A program made the position numbers and the translations under genes. Below, one piece after another: positions 18,542-26,488 of a DNA stretch of 64,000 nt. Within the stretch, counting starts at the first letter, position 1, and every line of letters starts with the position of its first letter. This DNA comes from Paracoccaceae bacterium (lineage in GTDB: Bacteria; Pseudomonadota; Alphaproteobacteria; Rhodobacterales; Rhodobacteraceae): contig JAGQRW010000018.1 of assembly GCA_020425085.1 (NCBI GenBank), positions 62,001-126,000 on the forward strand. Reading direction: 5' to 3'. The notes beneath the pieces were generated by a model, which was not told the DNA's origin, made no database searches, and worked only from the letters and a program-made list of their open reading frames with translations.

Positions 18542-18781
18542 ATGGCCTTCTATACAGACACAGGCAAATCCACGGGATTGCCGATCATCGGCACCGTCAG
18601 CCGCCAAATGGCGCAAGGTATTGACAGAATTCGCAAGGGTTATGCCCGCCGCGCCATCTATAATGAAACGATGTATCAACTCAGCGGGCTAACCGATCGG
18701 GATCTTGCCGATATCGGCATCAGCCGCGCCTCGATTCAGCAAGTCGCCCGCGATGAGGCGAGGAAGATGGTACTGAAATGA
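18542..18781 (+). CDS. DUF1127 small protein
   Basis: A 79-residue protein whose second half carries the DUF1127 (YjiS-like) pattern: an Arg-rich helix (QGIDRIRKGYARRAIYNE) followed by LSGLTDRDLADIGISRASI. DUF1127 proteins are small and basic; CcaF1 of Rhodobacter sphaeroides is an RNA-binding example. AAGGAAGGGGG precedes the ATG closely. It is followed by a second DUF1127-like gene with ATGA overlap. Two PhaR-type operators lie in its promoter region. The family call is firm, the role unknown. Confidence 0.85.
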   Translation: MAFYTDTGKSTGLPIIGTVSRQMAQGIDRIRKGYARRAIYNETMYQLSGLTDRDLADIGISRASIQQVARDEARKMVLK

Positions 18782-18990
18782 CCAGCACCACAAGTGATTT
18801 CACCGGGAATTCAACCCCGCGCGCCGCGCGACCGTCGTTCAAGGCGTTGATCGCAGGCTGGGTCTACAGTGTTCAGCTTGGGCGGATGCGTTCCGTCCTG
18901 AGGTCAATGAGCGATGATCAACTGGCGCAAATCGGTGTGAAACGCGCCGATATCAACGCCTATTCTGGCGCGTTGATGGGGCAGAACTGA
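18778..18990 (+). CDS. Second DUF1127-like small protein
   Basis: A 70-residue protein with a 20-residue polar N-terminus and a DUF1127-like C-terminal half (VLRSMSDDQLAQIGVKRADI). The basic helix of its neighbour is only partly kept. Translation is coupled to the upstream gene by ATGA overlap, so the two are probably made together, and a strong terminator follows 70 bp later. Perhaps an old tandem duplication. Confidence 0.75.
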   Translation: MTSTTSDFTGNSTPRAARPSFKALIAGWVYSVQLGRMRSVLRSMSDDQLAQIGVKRADINAYSGALMGQN

Positions 18991-19060
18991 CAAGTTCGGG
19001 GCTGTTGCGCCGAAAGAGAATTCGACACCCTTCTCCTCCCTGTTGGGGTGTTGAACCTTC

Positions 19061-19096
19061 AGGCGGTCCGGAAATCTCCGGGCCGCCTGTTATTTT
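19061..19096 (+). terminator. Terminator of the DUF1127 operon
   Basis: A 12-bp stem, AGGCGGTCCGGA (19061-19072) with TCCGGGCCGCCT (19077-19088), has one G-T wobble and a 4-base loop, and is followed by GTTATTTT. Between here and 19285 I see no gene. A TTGACA at 19222 may be the -35 of the next gene. Confidence 0.75.
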
Positions 19097-19285
19097 GGAC
19101 CATGGTTTACCGGGGCAAAAAGCCACCCGTCGCATGCCATGAAACGAACGCCTGCCGATTGGATTTCGGGGGACCAGGGGTTCAAACCCGCTGCATCCGA
19201 CGAGATTCCAGCGTATACCTGTTGACAATTTGGAATAGATATCGAAACTTAAGAGTTTGTAAGTAATCAATCTTGGGAGATTTTC

Positions 19286-19882
19286 ATGAAACTATCCATA
19301 ATGACACTTTCAGCTTTTGCGCTTTCGGCCAGTATGGCGACGGCTGCGGCGTTTTCCGAGCCGCCGGATTTCGGCGACTTCTTCTCTCCGACCAATGCGG
19401 GCCTGTTGTCGCTTGGAAGCTACACCATGACCGGCGGCCTAAGCACGACATGCGTCGAGGATGTCAATTCCACCTTCGCCAACTGCTCTTCCGGGGACTG
19501 GATGGACAGTTTGCTGATTTCGCTGGCGGCGGGAACCGAACTGGACAACGTGCAGTTGACGATCAGCAATTTCACGCTGACCGGCACGATGGAATCGGAT
19601 TCCCTTGGACTTGGGCATCTCGGCTGGTTCATTTTCGATGCCGATGGCGTCTATGCCGTGAGCGCGGGTGACGCGCTGAGGTGGTCGCAGCTAAACTTCG
19701 TGGCGGATTCGGCAACGGTCACGTCGCCCTATTACTTGCAGGGCACGGGCGACATATCCTTTGATTACAACCTTGCCTTTGACGTGGTGCAGACGGCCGC
19801 CGTGCCGTTGCCTGCCGGTGGGTTGCTTTTGCTTTCGGGGCTTGGCCTGGCCGGGTGGCTGGGGCGGCGCAGATCGGTCTGA
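19286..19882 (+). CDS. VPLPA-CTERM sorted surface protein
   Basis: A 198-residue exported protein: signal peptide (residues 1-20), a low-charge beta-rich middle with two Cys, and a C-terminal sorting signal with the motif VPLPAGG, a hydrophobic helix (LLLLSGLGLAGWLG) and a basic end (RRRSV). That tripartite tail is the VPLPA-CTERM variant of PEP-CTERM, recognised by an exosortase in Rhodobacterales; no exosortase is in this window. GGGAGA lies 5 bases before the ATG. The substrate or role of the mature domain is unknown. Confidence 0.88.
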   Translation: MKLSIMTLSAFALSASMATAAAFSEPPDFGDFFSPTNAGLLSLGSYTMTGGLSTTCVEDVNSTFANCSSGDWMDSLLISLAAGTELDNVQLTISNFTLTGTMESDSLGLGHLGWFIFDADGVYAVSAGDALRWSQLNFVADSATVTSPYYLQGTGDISFDYNLAFDVVQTAAVPLPAGGLLLLSGLGLAGWLGRRRSV

Positions 19883-19910
19883 TTTGAACTCGAACAACAA
19901 CCATTGTTGA

Positions 19911-19942
19911 CAAACGGGGCGCCCAGGTTGGCGCCCCGTTTG
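19911..19942. terminator. Bidirectional terminator, VPLPA gene and ilvC
   Basis: A perfect 13-bp stem, CAAACGGGGCGCC (19911-19923) with GGCGCCCCGTTTG (19930-19942), has a 6-base loop. It lies between two convergent genes and can serve both strands, although neither side has a long T-run. Confidence 0.75.
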
Positions 19943-19962
19943 CATTCATCCGGGTTGAGGAA

Positions 19963-21003
<1,041 letters not shown>

Positions 21004-21058
21004 TTAAATTGGCGTGAAAATAGCCGATGTTTCGCTGAAATCAGATTGAGTTCTTTGA

Positions 21059-21079
21059 GTATTTGGGGCAATAAAGAAG
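21059..21079. repeat. Short dispersed motif, copy 1
   Basis: GTATTTGGGGCAATAAAGAAG upstream of the Lrp gene matches 57355-57374 over 20 of 21 positions (one G missing there). It lies in the ilvC/Lrp divergent gap. Confidence 0.5.
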
Positions 21080-21116
21080 ATATCTATTCGCCAAATGATA
21101 AAAATACGGAATAATC

Positions 21117-21578
21117 ATGCTAAGCCTTGATGATACCGACAGGCGGCTGTTGCGTCAGTTGCAGGCGGCACCGGAACTCAGCCATGCCGAACTAGCCGAG
21201 CGGGCCGGGCTGAGCGCCGGTGTGGTGTCGCGCCGGCTGGAGCGGCTGGAGCGGTTGGGGGTGATCGAGGGGTATGAGGCGCTGATCGACTGGCGCGCGC
21301 TTGGCTATGCGGTCGAGGTGAGCTTGCGCGTGACGCTGGACAAGGCGGCGGGCAATGCGTTCGATGCCTTTATCGCGGCGGCACGCGGTATCGCCGAAGT
21401 TGATGAGATCCAGACCTTTCTTGGCCGGGTCGATGTGCGGCTGAATGTGCTGGCGCGGGACATGCAGCATTATCAGGAGATTTACCGCGGCCGGATCCTG
21501 AAACTGCCGCATATCGCCGATATTGAACCTTTGATGCTGGTGGCCAATCTGAAGGTCAGTGAAAGTCTGCCGATATGA
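21117..21578 (+). CDS. Lrp/AsnC-family regulator 1
   Basis: A 153-residue feast/famine regulator: N-terminal HTH (residues 3-55, LDDTDRRLLRQLQ and HAELAERAGLSAGVVSRRL) and a C-terminal RAM ligand domain (about 65-145). Lrp/AsnC proteins form dimers and octamers and sense amino acids. It is divergent from ilvC and overlaps a second Lrp gene by ATGA. I infer amino-acid-dependent control of ilvC or of the downstream aminotransferase, without direct evidence. No frameshift or domain loss. Confidence 0.93.
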   Translation: MLSLDDTDRRLLRQLQAAPELSHAELAERAGLSAGVVSRRLERLERLGVIEGYEALIDWRALGYAVEVSLRVTLDKAAGNAFDAFIAAARGIAEVDEIQTFLGRVDVRLNVLARDMQHYQEIYRGRILKLPHIADIEPLMLVANLKVSESLPI

Positions 21579-22036
21579 TTGATCTTGACGATCTGGACCG
21601 CCGGATTTTGCGGGCGTTGAAGGAAGACGCGCGTCTTTCGGCGGGCGAGTTGGGGCGGCGGCTGGAACTGTCGCAGCCTGCGACCTGGCGGCGCATCCGG
21701 CGGCTGGAACAGGCGGGCATTCTGACCGGGCGGCGGGTTCGGCTGAACCATGCTGCGCTTGGGTTCGGGGTGACGGTGTTCCTGGGGTTGAAGCTGGCCA
21801 CCAAGGGCCGTGTCAGTCTGGCGGATTTCGAACGCGCAGTGATTGCCATTCCCGAGGTGCAACTGGTGCAGCATGTGCTGGGGTTATACGATTACCGCCT
21901 CAGGGTGGTGGCGCGTGATCTGGCGGATTTTGAACGCATCCTGCGGCGGCGGATCATGACCTTGCCGGGGGTCGGCGAGGTGGAATCAAACGTGCTGTTG
22001 AGCGAGGAACGCCGGGCTGGGCCGATTGGTGGTTAG
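21575..22036 (+). CDS. Lrp/AsnC-family regulator 2
   Basis: A 153-residue protein of the same architecture and length as its upstream neighbour: HTH (LDDLDRRILRALKEDARLSAGELGRRLELS) and a RAM domain (VTVFLGLKLA, VQLVQHVLGLYDYRLRVVA). The N-terminal portions of the two are alike enough to suggest an old tandem duplication followed by divergence. Translational coupling (ATGA) suggests heteromeric assembly is possible. No own promoter is visible. Confidence 0.93.
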   Translation: MIDLDDLDRRILRALKEDARLSAGELGRRLELSQPATWRRIRRLEQAGILTGRRVRLNHAALGFGVTVFLGLKLATKGRVSLADFERAVIAIPEVQLVQHVLGLYDYRLRVVARDLADFERILRRRIMTLPGVGEVESNVLLSEERRAGPIGG

Positions 22037-22102
22037 GCTTGCGGTGGGGCCGGGGGCTGGCCTATTGATTGAAAAGGATTCGACCGAAAAAAGGATACTG
22101 CC

Positions 22103-23230
22103 ATGACCGCTTTGCTGCCCGATGTGGATCCCGATGGATTGCAGGAATTTTCCGTGGTTTTCACCGACCGCTCGCTTAACCACATGTCGCAGCGGTTTCA
22201 GGCGGTGATGCGCGATATTTCCGGCATACTGAAGCAGGTGTACCATGCCGATCATGTGGCATTGATCCCCGGCGGCGGCACCTATGCCATGGAGGCGGTG
22301 GCGCGGCAACTGGCGGGCGGGCAAAAGGCGCTGGTGATCCGCAACGGCTGGTTTTCCTATCGCTGGACGCAGATTCTTGAGGCTGGCGCGATTGCGGCCG
22401 AGGAAACCGTATTGAAGGCGCATCAGACCGGCAATGAGCCGCAGGCACCATTCGCACCCTGCCCGGTGGATGAGGTGGTGGCGCGCATCCACGCCGAAAG
22501 CCCGGCCGTGGTGTTTGCGCCGCATGTGGAAACCTCCAGCGGCATGATCCTGCCGGATGACTATATCCGCGCCGTGGCCGGGGCGGTGCATGCGGTTGGC
22601 GGCCTGTTCGTGCTGGATTGCATCGCCTCGGGCTGTGTCTGGGTCGATATGCAGGCACTTGGCGTTGATGTGCTGATTTCGGCACCGCAAAAGGGCTGGT
22701 CGGCGTCACCCTCGGCGGGCCTTGTGATGCTGAACGAGGCGGCGCGGGCGCGAGTGGAGGCGACGGCATCGTCCAGTTTCGCCATTGATCTGAAGAAATG
22801 GCTGGCAATCATGCAGGCTTATGAAAACGGTGGCCATGCCTATCACGCCACCATGCCGACCGATGCCTTGACGAAGTTCCGCGATATCATGCTGGAAACC
22901 AGGGATTACGGGTTTGATCGGCTATGCGCCGCGCAATGGGAGCTTGGCCAGAAGGTGCGTACAATGCTGGCGAAACGCGGCATCCGTTCGGTCGCCGCCA
23001 AAGGGTTCGAAGCGCCCGGCGTGGTGGTCAGCTATACCGATGATCCCAGCGTGCAGAATGGCAGCAAATTCGCCGCCGAAGGGTTGCAGATTGCCGCCGG
23101 GGTGCCGCTGCAATGTGATGAACCCAAAGGTTATTCCACCTTCCGGCTGGGGCTGTTTGGGCTGGACAAGCTGAAGGATGTGGATGCGACGCTGGCACGG
23201 CTTGAAACAGCACTGGACCGGGTGCTTTAG
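22103..23230 (+). CDS. Class V aminotransferase (alanine-glyoxylate type)
   Basis: A 375-residue PLP enzyme of fold type I. The cofactor lysine lies in ISAPQKGWSASPS; the substrate-binding region includes PGGGTYAMEAVAR, HVETSSGMI and LDCIASGCVWVDMQ. Relatives are alanine-glyoxylate and serine-glyoxylate/pyruvate transaminases; the amino donor cannot be fixed from sequence. It follows the two Lrp genes by 66 bp on the same strand and may be their target. Its stop overlaps the convergent hydroxylase by 4 bp. Confidence 0.9.
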   Translation: MTALLPDVDPDGLQEFSVVFTDRSLNHMSQRFQAVMRDISGILKQVYHADHVALIPGGGTYAMEAVARQLAGGQKALVIRNGWFSYRWTQILEAGAIAAEETVLKAHQTGNEPQAPFAPCPVDEVVARIHAESPAVVFAPHVETSSGMILPDDYIRAVAGAVHAVGGLFVLDCIASGCVWVDMQALGVDVLISAPQKGWSASPSAGLVMLNEAARARVEATASSSFAIDLKKWLAIMQAYENGGHAYHATMPTDALTKFRDIMLETRDYGFDRLCAAQWELGQKVRTMLAKRGIRSVAAKGFEAPGVVVSYTDDPSVQNGSKFAAEGLQIAAGVPLQCDEPKGYSTFRLGLFGLDKLKDVDATLARLETALDRVL

Positions 23231-24426
23231 GTCGCCCCCAGTCCGGTTTTCATCAGGAGTTTGCGGATTGGTGCAACTCCGTGCAAGGTTTTCAGCCCGC
23301 TGCGCCTCAGTTCCCTCAGCAGCGGATTTTCGGCCATCGAGACGCGGTTCAGCAGGTCGATACCCCTGACCCGGCGGTTGATATCGCCCCATCGCTGTCG
23401 CTGAAATGTTGCCAACATGGTGGCCGAGCCAAGGGCGTCGGGTGCCGATTGTGCCAGCGTCAAAAGACAGGCGATGTCGGCCAGGCTCATGTTCAGGCCC
23501 TGCGCACCGATCGGCGGCACCACATGCGCCGCCTCGGCAATCAGGGCGGTGCGTTCGGCAGTCAGACGGTTGGCCAACTGGCTGATGATCGGCCAGACGC
23601 TGCGGCGGCCATTCAGCGTCAAGGGGCCGAACAGACCGGTTGAGCGGGTCAGGATTTCCGCCTCGAATGCAGGAACCGGCAGGTTTGCCAGCCGTTCAAT
23701 CTCGGCCGATCTTTCCATCCAGACCACGGCGGATGCCGGCTGACCGTCCTGATCCGGCAGCGGCACCAGGGTGAACGGCCCGCCGGTTCGGTGGATCTCG
23801 GTTGAAACGTTGTGGTGGGGCAGGGGGTGGGTGACGGTAAAGGCCAGCGCCTTTTGCCCATAGCGCCAGGTTTTCACGCCGATGCCCGCCTGTTCGCGGA
23901 TGTTTGAATTGCGCCCGTCAGCGGCGATCAGAAGGTGGCTGACGGCAAGGCTGCCATCCGACAGCATGGTGCGGATTTCCGTGCTGCGGGGGGTTGTCTG
24001 GCGGGTTTGCACGCCAGTCAGAAAGGTCACGTCGGGCACGCCCGCAATCGCGGCCAGCAATTCGCGTTTCAGCAGCCAGTTGGGGATATTCCAGCCAAAC
24101 GGCTGGTCCGAGATGTCGGCGGCGTCGAAATCGGCGATATCGCGGACCTCATGGCTTTCGCCGCCGGCATCAATGATACGCATGATTTGCAGCGGTGCCG
24201 CGCTGCCGGCAAGGCGGTGCCAGAGGTTGGCCCGTTCCAGCAACTGGCGGGCGGGTTGCAGCAGGGCAGTGGTGCGGATGTCGGCCCCGGCCCTGTTGAC
24301 GCTGGTGACGGGTGGTGCGGGATCGACGCAAAGAACGGAAAACCCCGCCCCGCCAAACGCCAGCGCCGCCGTCAGCCCGGCAAGGCCGCCGCCGGAAATC
24401 AGAATGTCCTGATGACGCATTTTCAT
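23227..24426 (-). CDS. UbiH/UbiF-family FAD monooxygenase
   Basis: A flavoprotein hydroxylase of about 400 residues in the UbiH/VisC group, which hydroxylates the ring of ubiquinone precursors. It has an N-terminal dinucleotide-binding motif (ILISGGGLAGLTAAL), the DG-type motif (LLIAADGRNSNIRE) and the second FAD motif (LIAEAAHVVPPIGAQGLNMS). Which ring position it attacks is not clear. ATG codons at 24426 and 24420 are both possible; neither has a strong ribosome site. It stands alone, convergent with the aminotransferase gene. Confidence 0.9.
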   Translation of the reverse strand: MKMRHQDILISGGGLAGLTAALAFGGAGFSVLCVDPAPPVTSVNRAGADIRTTALLQPARQLLERANLWHRLAGSAAPLQIMRIIDAGGESHEVRDIADFDAADISDQPFGWNIPNWLLKRELLAAIAGVPDVTFLTGVQTRQTTPRSTEIRTMLSDGSLAVSHLLIAADGRNSNIREQAGIGVKTWRYGQKALAFTVTHPLPHHNVSTEIHRTGGPFTLVPLPDQDGQPASAVVWMERSAEIERLANLPVPAFEAEILTRSTGLFGPLTLNGRRSVWPIISQLANRLTAERTALIAEAAHVVPPIGAQGLNMSLADIACLLTLAQSAPDALGSATMLATFQRQRWGDINRRVRGIDLLNRVSMAENPLLRELRRSGLKTLHGVAPIRKLLMKTGLGAT

Positions 24427-24563
24427 TTCGCTACCATAGGCGCGCATGCGAGGAACGAAAAGACTCAGCCGACGGTATGCGCCAGAAAATGCGGTTGTCA
24501 GTCTTGGGTTTGACGATGTTGGTTGAGGGAACTACCCTTGGCAGGCTGAAGGAGGTGAACGAT

Positions 24564-24974
24564 ATGACCGAACCCATTCTCCGGTTTGATGATCCCGCTG
24601 TAAAAGCCAGGTTCGACGCGTTTCCCGCGCCTGAGCGGGCTGGCCTGTTGACCCTTCGGCAGATGATATTTGAAACCGCTGCCCAAACACCGGGGGTGGG
24701 GCGGTTGCTTGAAACCCTGAAATGGGGGCAACCGGCCTACCTGACGCCTCAGACCAAATCGGGATCGACTATCCGACTTGGCGCGCCAAAAGAAGGCGGT
24801 ATCGCGATTTATGCCCATTGCCAGACGTCAATCATTTCGGATTTCCAAAGCATATTTCCCGACGATTTCCGCTTTGAGGGCAATCGGGCCATCCACCTGC
24901 CGAATGATCAGGTGATATCGTTGGAGAAATTGCGGCTGCTTGTTGCCAGTGCGCTGACCTATCATCTGAATTGA
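24564..24974 (+). CDS. DUF1801 (YdhG-like) protein
   Basis: A 136-residue soluble protein with the DUF1801 pattern: LLTLRQMIFETA, LLETLKWGQPAYL (the family ETLKWGxPxY motif), and a C-terminal region with LPNDQVIS and LRLLVASAL. Function unknown; related to the iron-chaperone-like YdhG/frataxin-shaped fold. GGAGG lies 8 bases before the ATG and settles the start against a longer upstream frame that runs antisense to the hydroxylase. Confidence 0.85.
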   Translation: MTEPILRFDDPAVKARFDAFPAPERAGLLTLRQMIFETAAQTPGVGRLLETLKWGQPAYLTPQTKSGSTIRLGAPKEGGIAIYAHCQTSIISDFQSIFPDDFRFEGNRAIHLPNDQVISLEKLRLLVASALTYHLN

Positions 24975-25003
24975 CGATCAGGTTCAGACCAAATCACATA
25001 AGT

Positions 25004-25654
25004 TCAGCCAATGATTTGCGACAGAAAATGCGCCAGATCGTCGGTCTGGTGGTGGATATGGGCGGCCTTTTCGTTGCGGGCTGGGCCGACCAGTACACAT
25101 TTCATGCCCATGGCGTGCGGGGCCTGAAGGTTGCGGTGGTCATCCTCGAACATGGCCGAGGTTTCCGGCACGATGTGGTCGATCGCAAACACGGTATCAA
25201 AGGCGGCGCGTTCCGGTTTCGGCAAAAAGCCGGCATGTTCAACACCGTAAACCGCATCGAAAATACCCGACAGTCCACGCGCTGCCGTCACCCGTTCGGC
25301 GTGGATGCTGGGGCCGTTGGTATAAATCACCTTGCGCCCCGGCAGGGCCGAGATGCGCGCCTTCAGGTTCGGGTCTTTTTGCAAGTGGCCAAGGTCGATG
25401 TCATGCACCTGATCCAGATAGGGGCCGGGATCGACATCGTGTTCGCGCATCAGCCCGGCCAGCGTGGTGCCATAGGTATGCCAGTAATGATCGCGCAGGT
25501 GATCGGCGGTGATCTGATCAATCTTCAGCGCCTCCATCACATAACGCGTCATCTGCGCCTCGATCTGGTCGAACAGGCGGGCCGATGGCGGGTAAAGCGT
25601 ATTGTCGAGGTCAAAAACCCAGGTCGCCACATGTGAGAAGTCTTCTTTCGGCAT
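25004..25654 (-). CDS. HAD-family pyrimidine 5'-nucleotidase-like
   Basis: A 216-residue HAD hydrolase. Motif I FDLDNTLYPP (nucleophile and acid Asp), motif II as YTNGPSIHA, Lys in FLPKPERAAF and motif IV in AMFEDDHRNL (Asp pair) are all present. The DNTLYP signature with an alpha-helical cap is typical of the pyrimidine 5'-nucleotidase / SDT1 subgroup, which removes phosphate from pyrimidine monophosphates. Divergent from the GntR gene by 180 bp, which shows no further gene. Confidence 0.9.
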   Translation of the reverse strand: MPKEDFSHVATWVFDLDNTLYPPSARLFDQIEAQMTRYVMEALKIDQITADHLRDHYWHTYGTTLAGLMREHDVDPGPYLDQVHDIDLGHLQKDPNLKARISALPGRKVIYTNGPSIHAERVTAARGLSGIFDAVYGVEHAGFLPKPERAAFDTVFAIDHIVPETSAMFEDDHRNLQAPHAMGMKCVLVGPARNEKAAHIHHQTDDLAHFLSQIIG

Positions 25655-25834
25655 GGCAGGAATCTAAGCGCGGCGCGGGCAGACCGCAAGCCCCCGGCGA
25701 TCACGGTTTTCGGGCTGGGTGCGGTAACAAATGCGTTCCCTGGCCGGCTTCTGGCCGTTTGCCGCATGTGCTATCGCTTGCGTCGATGCCGCAAAGGGCG
25801 TTAGTTTGTCCACCACGGTATACGGAGGGGCGAC

Positions 25835-26488
25835 ATGGCCAGCAGCAAAGAGGCGCAGAAAGATGCCTATGATCTGATACTCGAAGCCATCGACACCGGC
25901 ATTTACGCGCCCGGTGACCGGCTGGTGGAAAGCGAACTGGCGGAACGCTTCGGGGTGTCGCGCACCCCGATCCGCGAGGCGTTGCAACGGCTGGAAACCC
26001 AATCCATGCTGACACGCACCGGGCGCAGCCTGATCGTGGCGTCGCTGGATCACAACCAGTTGGCCGAGCTTTACGCCGTCCGGGCCGAGTTGGAGGGGCT
26101 GGCGGCACGTCTTGCGGCGCAACATGCCTCGCCCGAAGAGGTGCGGGTACTGTTTTCCATGGTTGAACAGGATCGCGGGCTGGTCGAAAATCCGGCCAGG
26201 CTCAGCCGCGCCAACCGGCGGTTTCATAACCAGATCCACCTTGCCAGCCATAACCGTTATCTGATCGCCCAGCTTGATCTGGTGCATCGCTCGATGGCGC
26301 TGCTGGCCACGACATCGCTGGCGGTGGACGGGCGCGGCCTGCAGGCGCTTGATGAACATCTGGCCATCGTCAAGGCGATTGCCGCTGGTGATGGTGATGC
26401 CGCCTGCGAGGCAGTGAAACGCCATCTTTCCTATGCGTTTGAGACCCGCCTCAAGATCGACGCGGGCGAGGTTTCGGCCAGTCGCTAG
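25835..26488 (+). CDS. GntR-family (FadR/FCD) regulator
   Basis: A 217-residue regulator: winged HTH at residues 10-75 (ALAERFGVSRTPIREALQRLE type signature, here SELAERFGVSRTPIREALQ) and an all-helical FCD domain (about 85-205) with metal-binding-type residues (ANRRFHNQIHLAS, DEHLAIVKAIAAGD). FCD regulators typically sense small organic acids. TACGGAGGG precedes the ATG by 9 bases. Its 3' end overlaps the convergent glycosyltransferase gene by 38 bp. Target not known. Confidence 0.93.
   Translation: MASSKEAQKDAYDLILEAIDTGIYAPGDRLVESELAERFGVSRTPIREALQRLETQSMLTRTGRSLIVASLDHNQLAELYAVRAELEGLAARLAAQHASPEEVRVLFSMVEQDRGLVENPARLSRANRRFHNQIHLASHNRYLIAQLDLVHRSMALLATTSLAVDGRGLQALDEHLAIVKAIAAGDGDAACEAVKRHLSYAFETRLKIDAGEVSASR

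Noticed and set aside
19141-19215. tRNA-like 3' end (a GGGGTTCAAACCCG string) before the VPLPA gene
   Set aside because: The five-base T stem does not pair properly, there is no matching acceptor 5' strand, D arm or anticodon arm, so it is not a tRNA and not clearly an attachment site.
24312-24563. Upstream extension of the DUF1801 gene
   Set aside because: It runs antisense to the hydroxylase gene; the ATG at 24564 has GGAGG at the right spacing.
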